64,000 nucleotides of DNA from Siphonodentalium dalli (GCA_032622095.1 CP136066.1:227918961-227982960), one strand, 5' to 3'. Numbered from the stretch's first letter, positions 54,501-57,030 are shown. Notes: generated from the letters alone by a model not told the origin. A program made the numbers and translations.

Positions 54501-57030
54501 CAGTCACTGGAGCTATACGCAGAGCATTTACGCACATGGACACCAAAACAATGCTGAAACTATACAAAAGTCTGGTGAGACCACATCTAGAATATGCCCA
54601 ACCGGCCTGGAGTCCACATTTAAAGAAAGACATTGAAATGCTCGAGAAAGTCCAAAAAAGATTCACAAAACTAATACCAGAATTAAAAGAACTACCATAA
54701 GTCCTTCGATTTTGAGGCGCGCAATTGCGCTTGCGCGCCTTGGCGCGCGCGGATCTAAAAACCAGCGAGTTATTAAATGCGTACGCCGAAAATTTCAAAT
54801 GCGCGCCTCGGAAATTGCAACCAGTGAACGAGATTTTAACAAACAACACAGCAATGGTTAAACGCCGACAAGACTATTCACCATGTATCTTTCTCAGCAG
54901 GGATGACGTTGATTACGAACCTGGTAACAAAGATCAAAGCGGCGTCTTTCGCACTCAATGATTGGGGTGACACCTCATCACAACTGCTGCACGTGCGAGT
55001 TCCCGCAAAAAGCGTGTCAATTCATTGGCGGCCTCGTTTGATGTTTCGGCATGCGGGATTCGCCGATTCATTTGAATATTAGATTAGGGTTTATACTGTA
55101 TCATCATTCATGTCGGATAGTGATGGTGACACTGCCTAAAAGGGCAAAAGTGTGCAATCTTAAAAGCGCTAATTCTAAAGATAATATGTGACAAATTAGT
55201 CCCAGACAAGCTGTCGCGTGTGCTCACTGGGACGTAATTCACAGGTGTGACATTATTACTTTTAATTCACCGAGATATTAGGCCCATAAAAATAGCTATT
55301 CAATTCGGAATGGATGCTATTCAATTACAATAATTGACTAGCTATATACTAATCAAAATTTTAAAAGTAGTTTGCTCCCTGGCAATCTGATTCCGGTAGC
55401 GATTCGGATTCCACTTCCGAGTTTGAAGCTTTAATCGAGTCTGATGAGCATGCGCTCTCAGAGGCGGAAGTCGACTAATTACCGTGATCAGATTCACCGG
55501 GATTGTTGATGTTATTATCATGTGGACTATTGTATAATATAAACATGTTTTTATTTCTGTTTCTGTTGCCACACTTGGAATTATACGTGTGTATCATTAT
55601 ACTTGAGTTTGTATTTATTCAGTAATCATTTCATCGATGATAATTTGAATTGTGCTCCCTCAAAAAAGGCGCGCGCAAATCCCAAAAGCTCCGAGCGATA
55701 TATCGCGCACCTACGTTTTCCAAATTCGAAGGACTGCCATATGAAGAAAGACTAAAGAAGCTAAATATACCAACACTTAACTACAGAAGAATAAGAGGAG
55801 ATATGATAGAATGCTTCAAGATATTTAACACCTATATCCGGAAGTGAATGACATATTAAGAAGAAGCACCGAACTCAGAAACAGAGGACATAATTATAAA
55901 TTATTTCTGGAAGGAGCAAACAGGGACGTGAGGAAATACTCATTCAGCCTAAGAGTGGTGGAGCCATGGAATCATCTAGCAGAAAAAGTCGTCTATGCAG
56001 AAGACATGAATTCATTCAAAAACAATCTCGATTACCATTGGCAGGACCAAGAAATTAAATGAATTTCAAGGCTGAATTGAGGCTGACAGACCCTGATACG
56101 ATCAGTCAAACAAAAAACAAAAATTCAGAGAAGATGAAGAATCAGAGGTGGATATAGTGGCATCTATAGAAGCCAGCTTCCACTAACAACATAAGGTTAC
56201 AATTACATAAGGTTAGGTCTCATCAGAACCCAACATAAATTCAAATTCAAATTCAAATTGTTTATTTGGTATAGAATCCAATATTAGATTATTACCAACA
56301 CATATAAAGAACATAACAAAAGGACATTTACATCAATACATGTATACATTCAAGTACATAAAGTGAAATTGTAGGTTCTACAATAGAATAGAGGTTTGGT
56401 GGATCTTACTGATATTAAGTACATGTTTGCCTATATTTTGATACCATCCCAATAACATATTTAATATATACTATTATAATTATAATATGTATATACTGTT
56501 GTGTATTATATTGATTCAACTTGTAAACATATCCATAATATGTATTCATGTACACATGTATAACCTGAACTATCAAAATAAAATCTAAATCTAATCTAAT
56601 TGGGGATGATTGATAGGGAATTTGACCATAACCAAAAACACTTTTTCTAAAAATAGATCAATATTTTCCCCGCTTCCATAATGGGATAGCTGATTGGTCC
56701 CAACGGCTGTCACTCACAACAACACGTGCATGTGGCAAAACAAAATGCAAATGAAGAAATTTCTCGCATCATAAATACTCACCAACACTTGGTAATTGTG
56801 ATCTTTTCTGTGACATCCAATCTCAGCACTGCACGAGAAACACTGCAATATAGAACAAAGGGTATTTTTATCATCAAATCGAGCGCGCAAAAGTGTGCAT
56901 ACAACGAAGAATGATACGCTATGACGTCACACGCTACCTGTAAACAAAGGTCGAAATCTTGGCATTCAGTACAACGAATTCTATGGCCTAATATATCGCA
57001 TTGACAATAATTGCAATGGTATCTCGCCAT
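9463..57030 (-). CDS. TADA2B: Transcriptional adapter 2-beta (ADA2 subunit of SAGA), 17 exons
   Basis: ADA2b is a nuclear adaptor that binds and stimulates the GCN5/PCAF acetyltransferase in the SAGA complex (known of the family). I assembled 17 minus-strand exons: 57030-56938, 56842-56783, 50423-50323, 47273-47233, 42344-42294, 39960-39904, 36037-35934, 35389-35317, 34496-34337, 30581-30502, 29346-29275, 26887-26820, 25301-25249, 22019-21988, 17501-17413, 13670-13608, 9585-9463. All junctions are GT-AG, phases agree, and the total is 1,320 nt (439 aa plus TGA). The product has a ZZ finger (about 6-46: C6, C9, C20, C23, C29, C32, H42, H46), a SANT domain (about 61-113), the ADA2B-type block GPLSP...LGYMPLRDDFE (135-168), a basic ADA2 middle region, and a SWIRM domain (about 365-438). 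Human TADA2B is about 420 aa. GPLSP and LGYMPLRDD favour TADA2B over TADA2A. No frameshift or stop was seen. Junctions are predicted by eye, not from transcripts. Confidence 0.93.
9604..9832. repeat. Minisatellite abutting the exon 17 acceptor
   Basis: Four or so copies of a 56-bp unit with TTATCTATATATAACCTGTC. On the transcribed strand each unit contains TTTTATATTTCAG, a good 3' splice acceptor, so decoy acceptors lie 18 bp and more upstream of the true one. Confidence 0.88.
9943..10418. mobile_element. TTAA-flanked MITE (family T2)
   Basis: TTAA at both ends with CCCTTTCAGTGCCA termini (right end AGTG for AAGG). One cassette hairpin at 9994-10062. Confidence 0.85.
10478..10615. repeat. 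Tandem repeat, about 49-bp unit
   Basis: Three copies of a unit with GGAATATTTGTCACTGAAAC and CTGATTGGCCGAGAGCTGCT. Confidence 0.85.
10788..10982 (+). other. Unassigned 64-codon ORF, antisense in intron 16
   Basis: ATG ORF rich in Lys, Glu and Ser (begins MQKLKIVTTDEEKRQL), opposite in strand to TADA2B. Composition looks protein-like, unlike the palindrome-derived ORFs nearby. I recognise no family; a transposon remnant or an exon of a nested gene are both possible. Confidence 0.25.
11153..12116. mobile_element. hAT-like element with nested family C MITE
   Basis: Ends CAGTGTTCGCGCTGG (11161) and the complement CAGCGCGAACACTG (to 12108), flanked by AACATAAT / AACATAAG. Subterminal repeats of TTTGGCCAAA type. 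No transposase ORF. A family C palindrome (11449-11693) is nested inside. Confidence 0.8.
11449..11693. mobile_element. pogo/mariner-like palindromic MITE (family C)
   Basis: TA-bordered 245-bp palindrome nested in the hAT-like element. The centre carries an extra duplicated CGTTGCCATTCATCGGAAAG block. Confidence 0.8.
12253..12277. repeat. Poly-G run (25 bp)
   Basis: Uninterrupted G run on the plus strand, C on the TADA2B transcript. Confidence 0.95.
12346..12393. mobile_element. Half of a family C MITE
   Basis: Right arm only: AATTCTGCTGTGGTTAAGGA to GGGCATTACTGTA. Confidence 0.7.
12703..12950. mobile_element. Degenerate TTAA-type MITE (family T3) with two hairpins
   Basis: Begins CCTTTCATGATGGGAGCTG; hairpins 12756-12824 and 12852-12919 are diverged cassette copies (CCAGTGCATT, CTAATGTATT). 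Ends in the T3-type TTTCGCAAAATGTCAGG without a clear TTAA. Confidence 0.65.
13100..13322 (+). mobile_element. Retroposed 3' tail with poly(A)
   Basis: AAATAAACTGATTGGGAAGT followed by 12 A's: a polyadenylation signal and poly(A) tract. Upstream TTGTATATATTTAAATTG and the ATTATCTCC...GTATAGG tail look like a LINE 3' UTR. The source element is not identified. Confidence 0.5.
13608..13670 (-). CDS. TADA2B: TADA2B exon 16 (SWIRM)
   Basis: 63 nt between ATCTTTTCAG and GTGAGT, phase 0 to 0. Encodes INSIGMTPANYTTIKTCIIK, matching the human SSLNLSPARYVTVKTIIIK segment of the SWIRM fold. Confidence 0.93.
14041..14184. repeat. Near-perfect palindrome, arms about 51 nt
   Basis: Arms run from TATAAGGATTAACTGTCATG to its complement, with a loop of about 35 nt containing AAAACCCTTTGGGTTTT. 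Confidence 0.92.
14190..15115. repeat. Minisatellite, about 65-75-bp unit
   Basis: About 13 variable copies of a unit with CTCAAATGAACAGTAAAACG and TTATTAGCATAAACAGTTAT. Unit length varies by loss of subrepeats. Confidence 0.92.
15223..15287. mobile_element. Minimal family C MITE (65-bp palindrome)
   Basis: TA-bordered TACAGTAATGCCCTAAATAA and GTCGATTATTTAGGGC arms meeting at AACCTAAG. It is a family C element reduced to its terminal repeats. An adjacent internal fragment (15303-15362) lies between two CGTTGAGTCTCAAC copies. Confidence 0.8.
15377..16242. other. Unassigned intron 15 sequence
   Basis: AT-rich; no exon, repeat or transposon end recognised. Confidence 0.5.
16243..16401. mobile_element. 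Short TTAA-flanked MITE (family T2, no cassette)
   Basis: TTAA ends and 44-nt arms starting CCCTTTCAGTGCCAAG. It lacks the cassette hairpin of the longer T2 copies, which shows that the cassette is separable from the termini. Confidence 0.88.
16684..17206. mobile_element. hAT-like element, relative of 1761-2358
   Basis: Ends TAGGGCTTCACAG (16692) and ATGAAGCCCTA (to 17198). Flanks TAATGATC / TAACGAAC match 6 of 8. Same TATTTAGTCATA subterminal motif as the copy at 1769. Confidence 0.65.
17413..17501 (-). CDS. TADA2B: TADA2B exon 15 (acidic stretch, SWIRM start)
   Basis: 89 nt between TTCTATTTAAAG and GTATGA. Encodes ESKDDEDEIEDC then MAELPGYDILSEREKK, matching human ENLPGFELLSDREK at the start of the SWIRM domain. 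The acceptor tract is somewhat weak. Confidence 0.92.
17726..17838. repeat. Palindrome (113 bp)
   Basis: Arms ACCTTACTCGTATTTAAA... and complement, central AAAAAATGGGG. Half copies occur near 6435 and 27033. Confidence 0.85.
18035..18251. mobile_element. pogo/mariner-like palindromic MITE (family C)
   Basis: TA-bordered, arms of about 95 nt. The left terminus is TACTGTAATG, a substitution of the usual TACAGTAATG. Confidence 0.75.
18457..18812. mobile_element. Inverted-repeat MITE (family G)
   Basis: Left end TTAAAGGGGTACTGTACACT, right end TTTAGTGTACAGTCCGCCTT. Arms contain CATTTATAGGACCATCTC and GCAACAAATGAATGAATTTG. A second copy is at 46477-47218. Confidence 0.7.
19003..19230. mobile_element. 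Degenerate T3 MITE with two hairpins
   Basis: Starts CAACCCTTTCATGACAGGAG; hairpins 19052-19123 and 19152-19202 are diverged and shortened. The right end has lost its TTAA. Confidence 0.65.
19623..19890. mobile_element. Family B double-hairpin MITE
   Basis: Element 19631-19882 with perfect ends CAAGCCTTAAATAGTGTGTC. Hairpins 19662-19752 and 19766-19853. Flanking octamers ATCGCTTC / ATCATTGA are diverged. Confidence 0.8.
20331..20460. repeat. Tandem repeat, 23-bp unit
   Basis: Five copies of ACTAATTACTGGTTGGACTT; the fifth unit is shortened. Confidence 0.92.
20561..20686. repeat. Tandem repeat, about 42-bp unit
   Basis: Three copies of a unit with GAGGCACCCCTCCCCCACCT and TATCACGTCCCTGAATCA. 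Confidence 0.9.
20686..20945. mobile_element. Family B double-hairpin MITE with perfect 8-bp duplication
   Basis: CATTTGGC at 20686-20693 and 20938-20945 flank an element ending in CAAGGCTTG. Hairpins at 20722-20804 and 20816-20910. Confidence 0.87.
21282..21411. mobile_element. Half of a T3 MITE with cassette hairpin
   Basis: Cassette hairpin (21282-21364) followed by the T3 end GCAGCATTAAAG and CATGACGGGAGCTG in reverse orientation. The second hairpin is missing. Confidence 0.6.
21988..22019 (-). CDS. TADA2B: TADA2B exon 14 (32-nt micro-exon)
   Basis: Between TCTTTTTCAG and GTTAGT; encodes GKLDILIDDE. Skipping it would shift the frame and meet a stop at once in exon 15, so it is needed in the main transcript. 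Homology is weak; phase and splice signals carry the call. Confidence 0.8.
22187..23285. repeat. 33-bp minisatellite, about 33 copies
   Basis: Unit TTCTGATCAACTCATTTATT plus ATGATAGTTGTAG. Three unit variants (CAACTCATT, CAGCTCATT, CACGTTCCT) alternate. Because 33 is a multiple of 3, frames stay open on both strands; these ORFs are artefacts. It lies in intron 13, about 170 bp upstream of exon 14. Confidence 0.95.
23818..24823. mobile_element. Possible hAT-like element
   Basis: Ends TAGGGTTGAAACGATT and the complement of TAGTGTTGAAATGAC resemble the element at 32275-33204. Inside are CGATTAGT-type subterminal repeats. No convincing 8-bp duplication. Confidence 0.4.
24365..24688 (+). other. 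Unassigned 107-codon ORF inside the possible hAT-like element
   Basis: An ORF rich in Lys, Arg, Leu and Cys (ends NIKCGCSTTCHI). The displayed start is not an ATG; the first in-frame ATG is at about 24395. No family recognised. Possibly a transposase remnant. Confidence 0.25.
24850..24975. mobile_element. Truncated T3-type element with cassette hairpins
   Basis: Right half of one hairpin (24856-24887) and a second, diverged one (24911-24972), separated by the T3 spacer AACAATATTTACCTTGACCT. Confidence 0.6.
25249..25301 (-). CDS. TADA2B: TADA2B exon 13 (linker)
   Basis: 53 nt between CTTTTTGTCAG and GTAAGT. Encodes GSLAAQIKKPLMPSKKL. This linker is poorly conserved; the call rests on splice signals and on phase agreement with exons 12 and 14. 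Confidence 0.8.
25487..25541 (-). repeat. Arm of a long-range inverted repeat around exon 12
   Basis: About 55 nt are almost identical, in reverse complement, to 28326-28382. The shared block includes GTTGGCCTTCACTGAATACG. The minus strand from here to 25331 is open for about 65 codons but matches nothing I know. Confidence 0.8.
25621..25674. repeat. Short hairpin
   Basis: Arms TGAAATGGCTGAGGCTAA and complement around a loop of about 18 nt. Confidence 0.85.
26528..26760. repeat. Minisatellite, about 32-bp unit
   Basis: Seven copies of a unit with CAACATATCCAGTGACATTT and CTAGAGATTTTT, about 60 bp downstream of the exon 12 donor. Confidence 0.92.
26820..26887 (-). CDS. TADA2B: TADA2B exon 12
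   Basis: 68 nt between GATATTTCAG and GTGACT. Encodes DIERYEDEKARRDRRKEYAK KKM, matching the human MEESAEYEAARHKREKRKEN stretch. Acceptor and exon start are partly duplicated upstream. Phase 1 in, phase 0 out. Confidence 0.91.
26868..26990 (-). repeat. Partial tandem duplication of exon 12 acceptor
   Basis: The real acceptor GATATTTCAG|ACATAGAGAG is copied upstream as GATATATCAG|ACACAGAGAG with about 15 further exon nt, then a shorter third copy. The intervening unit contains ATTGATTATTGATAT. Confidence 0.85.
27308..27351. mobile_element. Family B right-end fragment
   Basis: ACCTCACTCTGCAAATGACA then GGCACACTAAAC, a diverged right terminus. Confidence 0.5.
27389..27486. repeat. Tandem repeat, about 24-bp unit
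   Basis: Four to five copies of TTAGACATATTAATTGGGCC. Confidence 0.88.
27490..28325. other. Unassigned intron 11 sequence
   Basis: No exon or complete transposon recognised. A GGGGGTACTGTACTTCAAAT near 27565 resembles the end of family G. Confidence 0.4.
28326..28382 (+). repeat. Second arm of the long-range inverted repeat
   Basis: Near-identical reverse complement of 25487-25541. The two arms flank about 2.8 kb containing TADA2B exon 12. Confidence 0.8.
28805..29280 (-). repeat. 47-bp minisatellite seeded on the exon 11 donor
   Basis: About ten units with ATTGAGTATTAACACATGCC and CTAGAAGTCTTACAACC. On the transcript, the unit nearest the exon contains exon 11's last bases and donor (CTAGATG|GTATGTG); the next unit keeps GTATGT, more distant ones read GCATGT. 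Confidence 0.9.
29275..29346 (-). CDS. TADA2B: TADA2B exon 11, wedged between two minisatellites
   Basis: 72 nt between TTTTTTCAG and GTATGT. Encodes ERELKSRIKELMRYRKVGLT plus LLD, matching the family ...R-x-K-I-x-E-L-x-R-Y-R-x-x-G-I-T motif. Its last 20 or so nt form the first unit of a tandem array running downstream (28805-29280), and a 33-bp array starts 22 bp upstream of its acceptor. The donor is therefore copied. Confidence 0.92.
29368..29885. repeat. 33-bp minisatellite upstream of exon 11
   Basis: About 15 copies of AATGTAATGAACGCTCATCA plus TATAATAGTCATC. Starts 22 bp from the exon 11 acceptor. The open frames on both strands are artefacts of the 33-bp period. Confidence 0.94.
30045..30112. 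repeat. Tandem repeat, about 25-bp unit
   Basis: Three copies of TCATGGACTATATATCTTCT. Confidence 0.85.
30208..30285. repeat. Tandem repeat, about 12-bp unit
   Basis: Repeats of ATAGTCATGTG / ATAGTCACGTG, containing several CAYGTG E-box-like hexamers. Confidence 0.8.
30502..30581 (-). CDS. TADA2B: TADA2B exon 10
   Basis: 80 nt between TTTTTTCACAG and GTGAGT. Encodes EFQEKMKVFAQLIPAQEYEQ then FSENYQ, corresponding to the human LRPLYQFMSCKEFDDLFENM region. Phase 2 in, phase 1 out. Confidence 0.92.
31012..31479. mobile_element. Possible inverted-repeat MITE
   Basis: Outer arms GGCCCACTTAATTTTCGA and TCGAAAATTAAATGGGC, plus a central hairpin around CTATATCTTAAGATATAG (31205-31235). Target duplication not seen. 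Confidence 0.55.
31480..31724. mobile_element. TTAA-flanked MITE (family T3), intact
   Basis: TTAA at 31480-31483 and 31721-31724, inverted termini CCCTTTCAT. Two cassette hairpins (31529-31597, 31619-31687). The right TTAA is shared with the next element. Confidence 0.88.
31721..32189. mobile_element. TTAA-flanked MITE (family T2)
   Basis: Shares its left TTAA with the T3 element and its right TTAA (32186-32189) with a family E element. Termini CCCTTTCAGTGCCAGG; cassette hairpin at 31772-31828 is shortened at its centre. Confidence 0.88.
32186..33501. mobile_element. Family E TTAA element interrupted by a hAT insertion
   Basis: Left end TTAAAGACACATTATGTGCT, right end GGTTTCACATCACTTTAA (to 33501), as in the intact family E copy at 36157-36518. 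The hAT-like element at 32267-33212 sits inside. Confidence 0.6.
32267..33212. mobile_element. hAT-like element
   Basis: Ends TAGTGTTGAAACGATTAATC (32275) and CGTTTCAACACTA (to 33204); flanks ACCTATAC / ACATATAC (7 of 8). Subterminal CGACTAGTCG repeats. No transposase ORF. Confidence 0.8.
33759..34133. mobile_element. Family E TTAA-bounded MITE
   Basis: Starts TTTAAAGTGTGATGTGAAACAC (one base off the family start) and ends AATATGTCTTTAA. Interior shares GAGAATAATCTTG and CAGTTTATCGCC with the copies at 36157-36518 and 44417-44758. Confidence 0.7.
34180..34305. mobile_element. Truncated family B element
   Basis: One hairpin (about 34189-34283) and the right end ACACTATTTAAAGGCTTG. The left end is missing. 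It ends about 30 bp from exon 9. Confidence 0.65.
34337..34496 (-). CDS. TADA2B: TADA2B exon 9 (basic helix, largest exon)
   Basis: 160 nt between CATTTTCAG and GTTAGT. Encodes IKLAQVEKYRLNLRERDRR followed by KRIAKEYNL, matching the family K-x-A-x-V-x-x-Y...L-x-E-R-x-R-R-K...Y-N-L signature, then a basic Ser/Pro/Lys linker. Confidence 0.95.
34746..35275. repeat. Tandem array of T4-type hairpin units, about 100 bp each
   Basis: Five units, each CTCCAGTCATGGAAGGGTTA then a CCTTATGGAGCCCC...GGGGCTCC hairpin. One unit has an internal deletion. A short cassette remnant lies just upstream (34675-34720). Confidence 0.85.
35317..35389 (-). CDS. TADA2B: TADA2B exon 8 (acidic segment)
   Basis: 73 nt between ACATTTTCAG and GTTAGT. 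Begins EHDNIAE (family E-x-D-x-x-A-E) and ends with the acidic run PDDEDIDI. A TTAA-type MITE begins about 25 bp upstream. Confidence 0.94.
35415..35690. mobile_element. Degenerate T3 MITE with two hairpins
   Basis: Hairpins 35486-35554 and 35578-35645; T3 internal motif GTGCAGCATTGAAGATC. TTAA at 35415 but the right end has mutated (GGTTATAA). Confidence 0.65.
35934..36037 (-). CDS. TADA2B: TADA2B exon 7 (conserved ADA2B block)
   Basis: 104 nt between CGTTTTAG and GTAAGT. Encodes GPLSPTITAVP... and LGYMPLRDDFER, the most diagnostic TADA2B segment. Ends in phase 0. Confidence 0.95.
36157..36518. mobile_element. Family E TTAA-bounded MITE
   Basis: TTAA at both ends: TTAAAGACATATTATGTACT and GTTTCACATCACTTTAA. 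Opposite orientation to the copies at 33759 and 44417. Confidence 0.75.
37140..37860 (+). repeat. Tandem ~140-bp repeats ending in GGAC tract and hairpin
   Basis: Four units with AAAGGGCCATAACTC, CGGATCAAACCCATATTCGA and ACCAAATTTGGTT. The last is followed by a GGAC-rich tract (37753-37798) and the hairpin TTTACCATACATGGTATGGG. Confidence 0.85.
38030..39175 (+). repeat. Tandem ~155-bp repeats ending in GGAC tract and hairpin
   Basis: About seven units with AACTCTAGAATGGAAAA, ATGTCCTCATAGTAGTGAAC and ATGAACAGACACCAGACGGA. Ends in a long GGAC tract (39055-39130) and the hairpin TATACCCCCC / GGGGGTATA. The layout matches 37140-37860 although the units are unrelated. Confidence 0.85.
39297..39390. 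mobile_element. T4-like element
   Basis: Arms ACCCATAGAGAGCCCCACA and GTGAGGCTCCCTGTGGGTTA. It interrupts a family B left end (AATAGCATGTCTGTCATTTG at 39281). Confidence 0.55.
39741..39863. repeat. Tandem repeat, 26-bp unit, next to exon 6
   Basis: Four near-perfect copies of TTTTAAAGCAGATATTACTA plus GGTGTA, ending 35 bp downstream of the exon 6 donor. Confidence 0.93.
39904..39960 (-). CDS. TADA2B: TADA2B exon 6
   Basis: 57 nt between CTTTTCTTTTAG and GTAAGT. Encodes TFPTDFKSKIHDHTSSAT, matching the IPD..NRVTDHTCPSG linker of TADA2B. Phase 1 in and out. Confidence 0.9.
40239..40406. repeat. Imperfect palindrome
   Basis: Arms ACAGAACGACACGATGTG and complement, with inner arms CGTCACGGAAGGAT / ATCCTTCCGTGACA. 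Confidence 0.8.
40627..40797. mobile_element. Family C palindrome lacking its termini
   Basis: Arms TTTAACTACAGCAGAATTAT and complement with the family core ACTTTTCAGGATTTAGTC. The TACAGTAATG ends are absent. It directly abuts the next palindrome. Confidence 0.75.
40798..40923. repeat. Palindrome
   Basis: Arms AGTGAAGTGAT...GAGTCTCGTT and complement, with an inner GATCCTGGATCAGAC / GTCTGATCCGGGATC stem. Confidence 0.8.
41106..41500. mobile_element. Family B element, right end lost
   Basis: Left end CAAGCCTGGATGGTGTGTCT, first hairpin 41142-41230, internal spacer as in 8365-8809, then a broken second hairpin ending near 41500. Confidence 0.7.
41880..41946. mobile_element. Family B left-end fragment
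   Basis: AAGTCTGGAAATAGTGTGTC through AATGAGGTCCCCAGAGGG, then unrelated sequence. Confidence 0.6.
42176..42344 (-). repeat. Three-fold tandem duplication of exon 5 and its donor
   Basis: A 57/58-bp unit is repeated: the exon part AACCATTATTTCTCATTCTT...GGACGAG, the donor GTTAGT and about 10 intron bases. Only the upstream copy keeps the acceptor and first 9 exon nt. The third copy reads GGTAGT. Reading through one donor meets TAG at once. Confidence 0.92.
42294..42344 (-). CDS. TADA2B: TADA2B exon 5 (SANT helix 3)
   Basis: 51 nt between TTTATTTCAG and GTTAGT. Encodes CENHYFSFFIQGNIGR, matching E-H-Y...FI-x-G-N-x-G of ADA2 proteins. Most of the exon and its donor are repeated twice in tandem downstream (42176-42293), so the copy choice rests on having the complete acceptor and frame. 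Confidence 0.9.
42538..43434. mobile_element. hAT-like element with perfect 8-bp duplication
   Basis: Ends CAGGGACCAGCC (42546) and GGCTGGTCCCTG (to 43426), flanked by ATGTCACA on both sides. Subterminal repeats AGGGCGAAGT. 881 bp, no transposase. Confidence 0.9.
43505..43610. repeat. Imperfect inverted repeat
   Basis: AATCTTGAATCTTTTATCGA ... and TTTGATAAAAGATTCTTGAT pair around CCGCAACTC motifs. A related single arm lies at 28620-28690. Confidence 0.7.
43904..44174. mobile_element. Family B double-hairpin MITE with perfect 8-bp duplication
   Basis: AACTACCG at 43904-43911 and 44167-44174. Ends CAAGCCTTGAAATAGGGTGT and complement; hairpins 43942-44033 and 44045-44139. The best-preserved copy; its duplication defines the family as hAT-like. 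Confidence 0.92.
44417..44758. mobile_element. Family E TTAA-bounded MITE
   Basis: Starts TTAAAGTGATGTGAAACACT and ends AATATGTATTTAA. Parallel to the copy at 33759-34133. Confidence 0.75.
44759..46476. other. Unassigned intron 4 sequence
   Basis: AT-rich; no exon, tandem repeat or complete transposon recognised. Confidence 0.45.
46477..47218. mobile_element. Family G MITE with interrupted centre
   Basis: Left arm TTAAAGGGGTACTGTACACT at 46477, right arm ATGGTCCCATAAATGGCCCC near 47190. About 450 bp of unrelated sequence lies between the arms. The right end reaches to within 20 bp of exon 4. Confidence 0.55.
47233..47273 (-). CDS. TADA2B: TADA2B exon 4 (SANT helix 2)
   Basis: A 41-nt exon between TTAATTTCAG and GTGAGA. 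Completes the SANT tryptophan codon and encodes QDVSNHVDSKTPE, matching the W-x-D-x-A-x-x-x-x-x-K-T-x-E pattern of ADA2 SANT domains. Phase 2 in, phase 1 out. Confidence 0.9.
47652..49853. mobile_element. Outer hAT-like element of a nested pair
   Basis: Ends TAGGGCTGGACGATATT (47660) and the complement AACCGCCCAGCACTA (to 49845), flanked by AACACAGG / AACACATG (7 of 8). Contains a second, related hAT-like element. Confidence 0.65.
48258..49239. mobile_element. Inner hAT-like element with perfect 8-bp duplication
   Basis: Ends TAGGGTTGGGCGGTATTGAC (48266) and AATATCGCCCAGCCCTA (to 49231), flanked by GATTGACG on both sides. 966 bp, inserted into a relative. Confidence 0.88.
49930..50000. mobile_element. 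Family B degenerate fragment
   Basis: GAAGTCGTGTGTCTGACATT ... GGGCTAGCATCACCAAATTC with the hairpin arms largely deleted. Confidence 0.45.
50323..50423 (-). CDS. TADA2B: TADA2B exon 3 (ZZ-SANT linker, SANT helix 1)
   Basis: 101 nt after a strong TTTTTTCTTCAG acceptor, ending AACTG|GTGAGT in phase 2. Encodes IPWSLAEETMLLDAVEQYG plus FGNW, a classic SANT/Myb opening. The acceptor and exon start are partly duplicated just upstream (50466-50500). Confidence 0.94.
50394..50500 (-). repeat. Tandem duplication (about 72 bp) of the exon 3 acceptor
   Basis: The unit comprises intron sequence AGTGTTATTGACACTAAACA, the acceptor TTTTTTCTTCAG and the first 27 or so nt of exon 3. The upstream decoy copy (exon start near 50495) would meet a stop shortly. 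Confidence 0.9.
51090..51600 (+). repeat. Degenerate tandem repeat with C-run/GGGTATA-type end
   Basis: Two to three units with TGAGAAAAACTCCGGACAAA and ATGGTTGATGTTTGTGC, ending in a C run (51556-51571) and CTTCGGGGTGTATAATAATT. The design resembles 37140-37860 and 38030-39175. Confidence 0.65.
52155..52503. mobile_element. MITE with about 50-nt inverted ends and CGGTAT repeats
   Basis: Ends TACCGCTATACTTAAAGTAA and the complement, GGTCAATTACTTTGAGAATA. The interior is dense in ACCGCGGTA-type palindromes. It abuts the truncated LINE at 52505. Confidence 0.7.
52505..53696 (+). CDS. LINE reverse transcriptase, C-terminal part
   Basis: The frame is open from the truncation point, 22 nt before the first ATG (52527). 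Motifs: DLQKAFDTVDH (RT motif A), CGVPQGSILGPLLFL (B), YADDSALL (catalytic YADD), KYLGVFLD (thumb), then the usual LINE C-terminal region (RLQASQNRLVRFI, LWNGLD). The frame is intact to TAG at 53694-53696, but the endonuclease and RT fingers are missing, so it cannot retrotranspose alone. Likely CR1/Jockey-type; clade uncertain. Confidence 0.88.
52505..54215 (+). mobile_element. 5'-truncated LINE (non-LTR retrotransposon)
   Basis: Contains the C-terminal half of a reverse transcriptase (52505-53696) and about 520 bp of 3' UTR, ending AATAAAATGATTTAATTC. Truncated at the 5' end, as is usual for LINE copies. Sits in intron 2, opposite to TADA2B. Confidence 0.85.
54227..54692 (+). pseudogene. 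LINE RT fragment, upstream piece
   Basis: Contains WLLKFHPDKC, KDIGVTTDNKLKFDQHI, and SLVRPHLEYAQPAWSPHLKK, the post-palm thumb region of CR1-like RTs. Broken off at IPELKELP by the insertion. Confidence 0.85.
54693..55742. mobile_element. GC-rich DNA element inserted in the LINE
   Basis: Ends GTCCTTCGATTTTGAGG (54701) and CCAAATTCGAAGGAC (to 55734) share an inverted GTCCTTCGA. Flanks TACCATAA / TGCCATAT fit an aged 8-bp duplication. CGCG-rich near both ends. Short ORFs include an acidic Ser/Asp run (SDSGSDSDSTSEFEALIESD, near 55389) that could be a transposase remnant. Confidence 0.65.
55735..56062 (+). pseudogene. LINE RT fragment, downstream piece
   Basis: Continues with PYEERLKKLNIPTLNYRRIR and GDMIECFKIFNTY, then shifts frame near 55845 to RNRGHNYKLFLE...SFSLRVVEPWNHL. 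The frameshift shows that it is inactive. Confidence 0.82.
56244..56600. mobile_element. LINE 3'-tail fragments
   Basis: Begins with AAATTC repeats (56244-56269), the complement of a (GAATTT)n LINE tail, and ends with AATAAAATCTAAATCTAATC, a plus-strand LINE-type tail. Parent elements not identified. Confidence 0.4.
56783..56842 (-). CDS. TADA2B: TADA2B exon 2 (second half of ZZ finger)
   Basis: 60 nt between TTGCAG and GTGAGT, phase 0 to 0. It encodes CFSCSAEIGCHRKDHNYQVL, which supplies the last zinc ligands C32, H42 and H46 and matches the CFSAGAEIG...H...H segment of ADA2 ZZ fingers. Intron 1 is only 95 bp. Confidence 0.92.
56938..57030 (-). CDS. TADA2B: TADA2B exon 1 (start codon, first half of ZZ finger)
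   Basis: Starts at ATG (57030-57028), giving MARYHCNYC. Carries zinc ligands C6, C9, C20, C23 and C29 and the family-typical RCTECQD block. 93 nt, ends in phase 0 at ACAG|GTAGCG. An in-frame TTG lies five codons upstream, but the ATG fits the family N-terminus. Confidence 0.92.

Larger units (their letters stand above)
54227..56230 (+). mobile_element. Second LINE fragment, split by a DNA element
   Basis: RT C-terminus in two pieces (54227-54692 and 55735-56062) separated by the 1-kb insertion at 54701-55734. The 3' tail runs to about 56230 (ACATAAGGTTAGGT). 5'-truncated within the RT. Confidence 0.8.
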
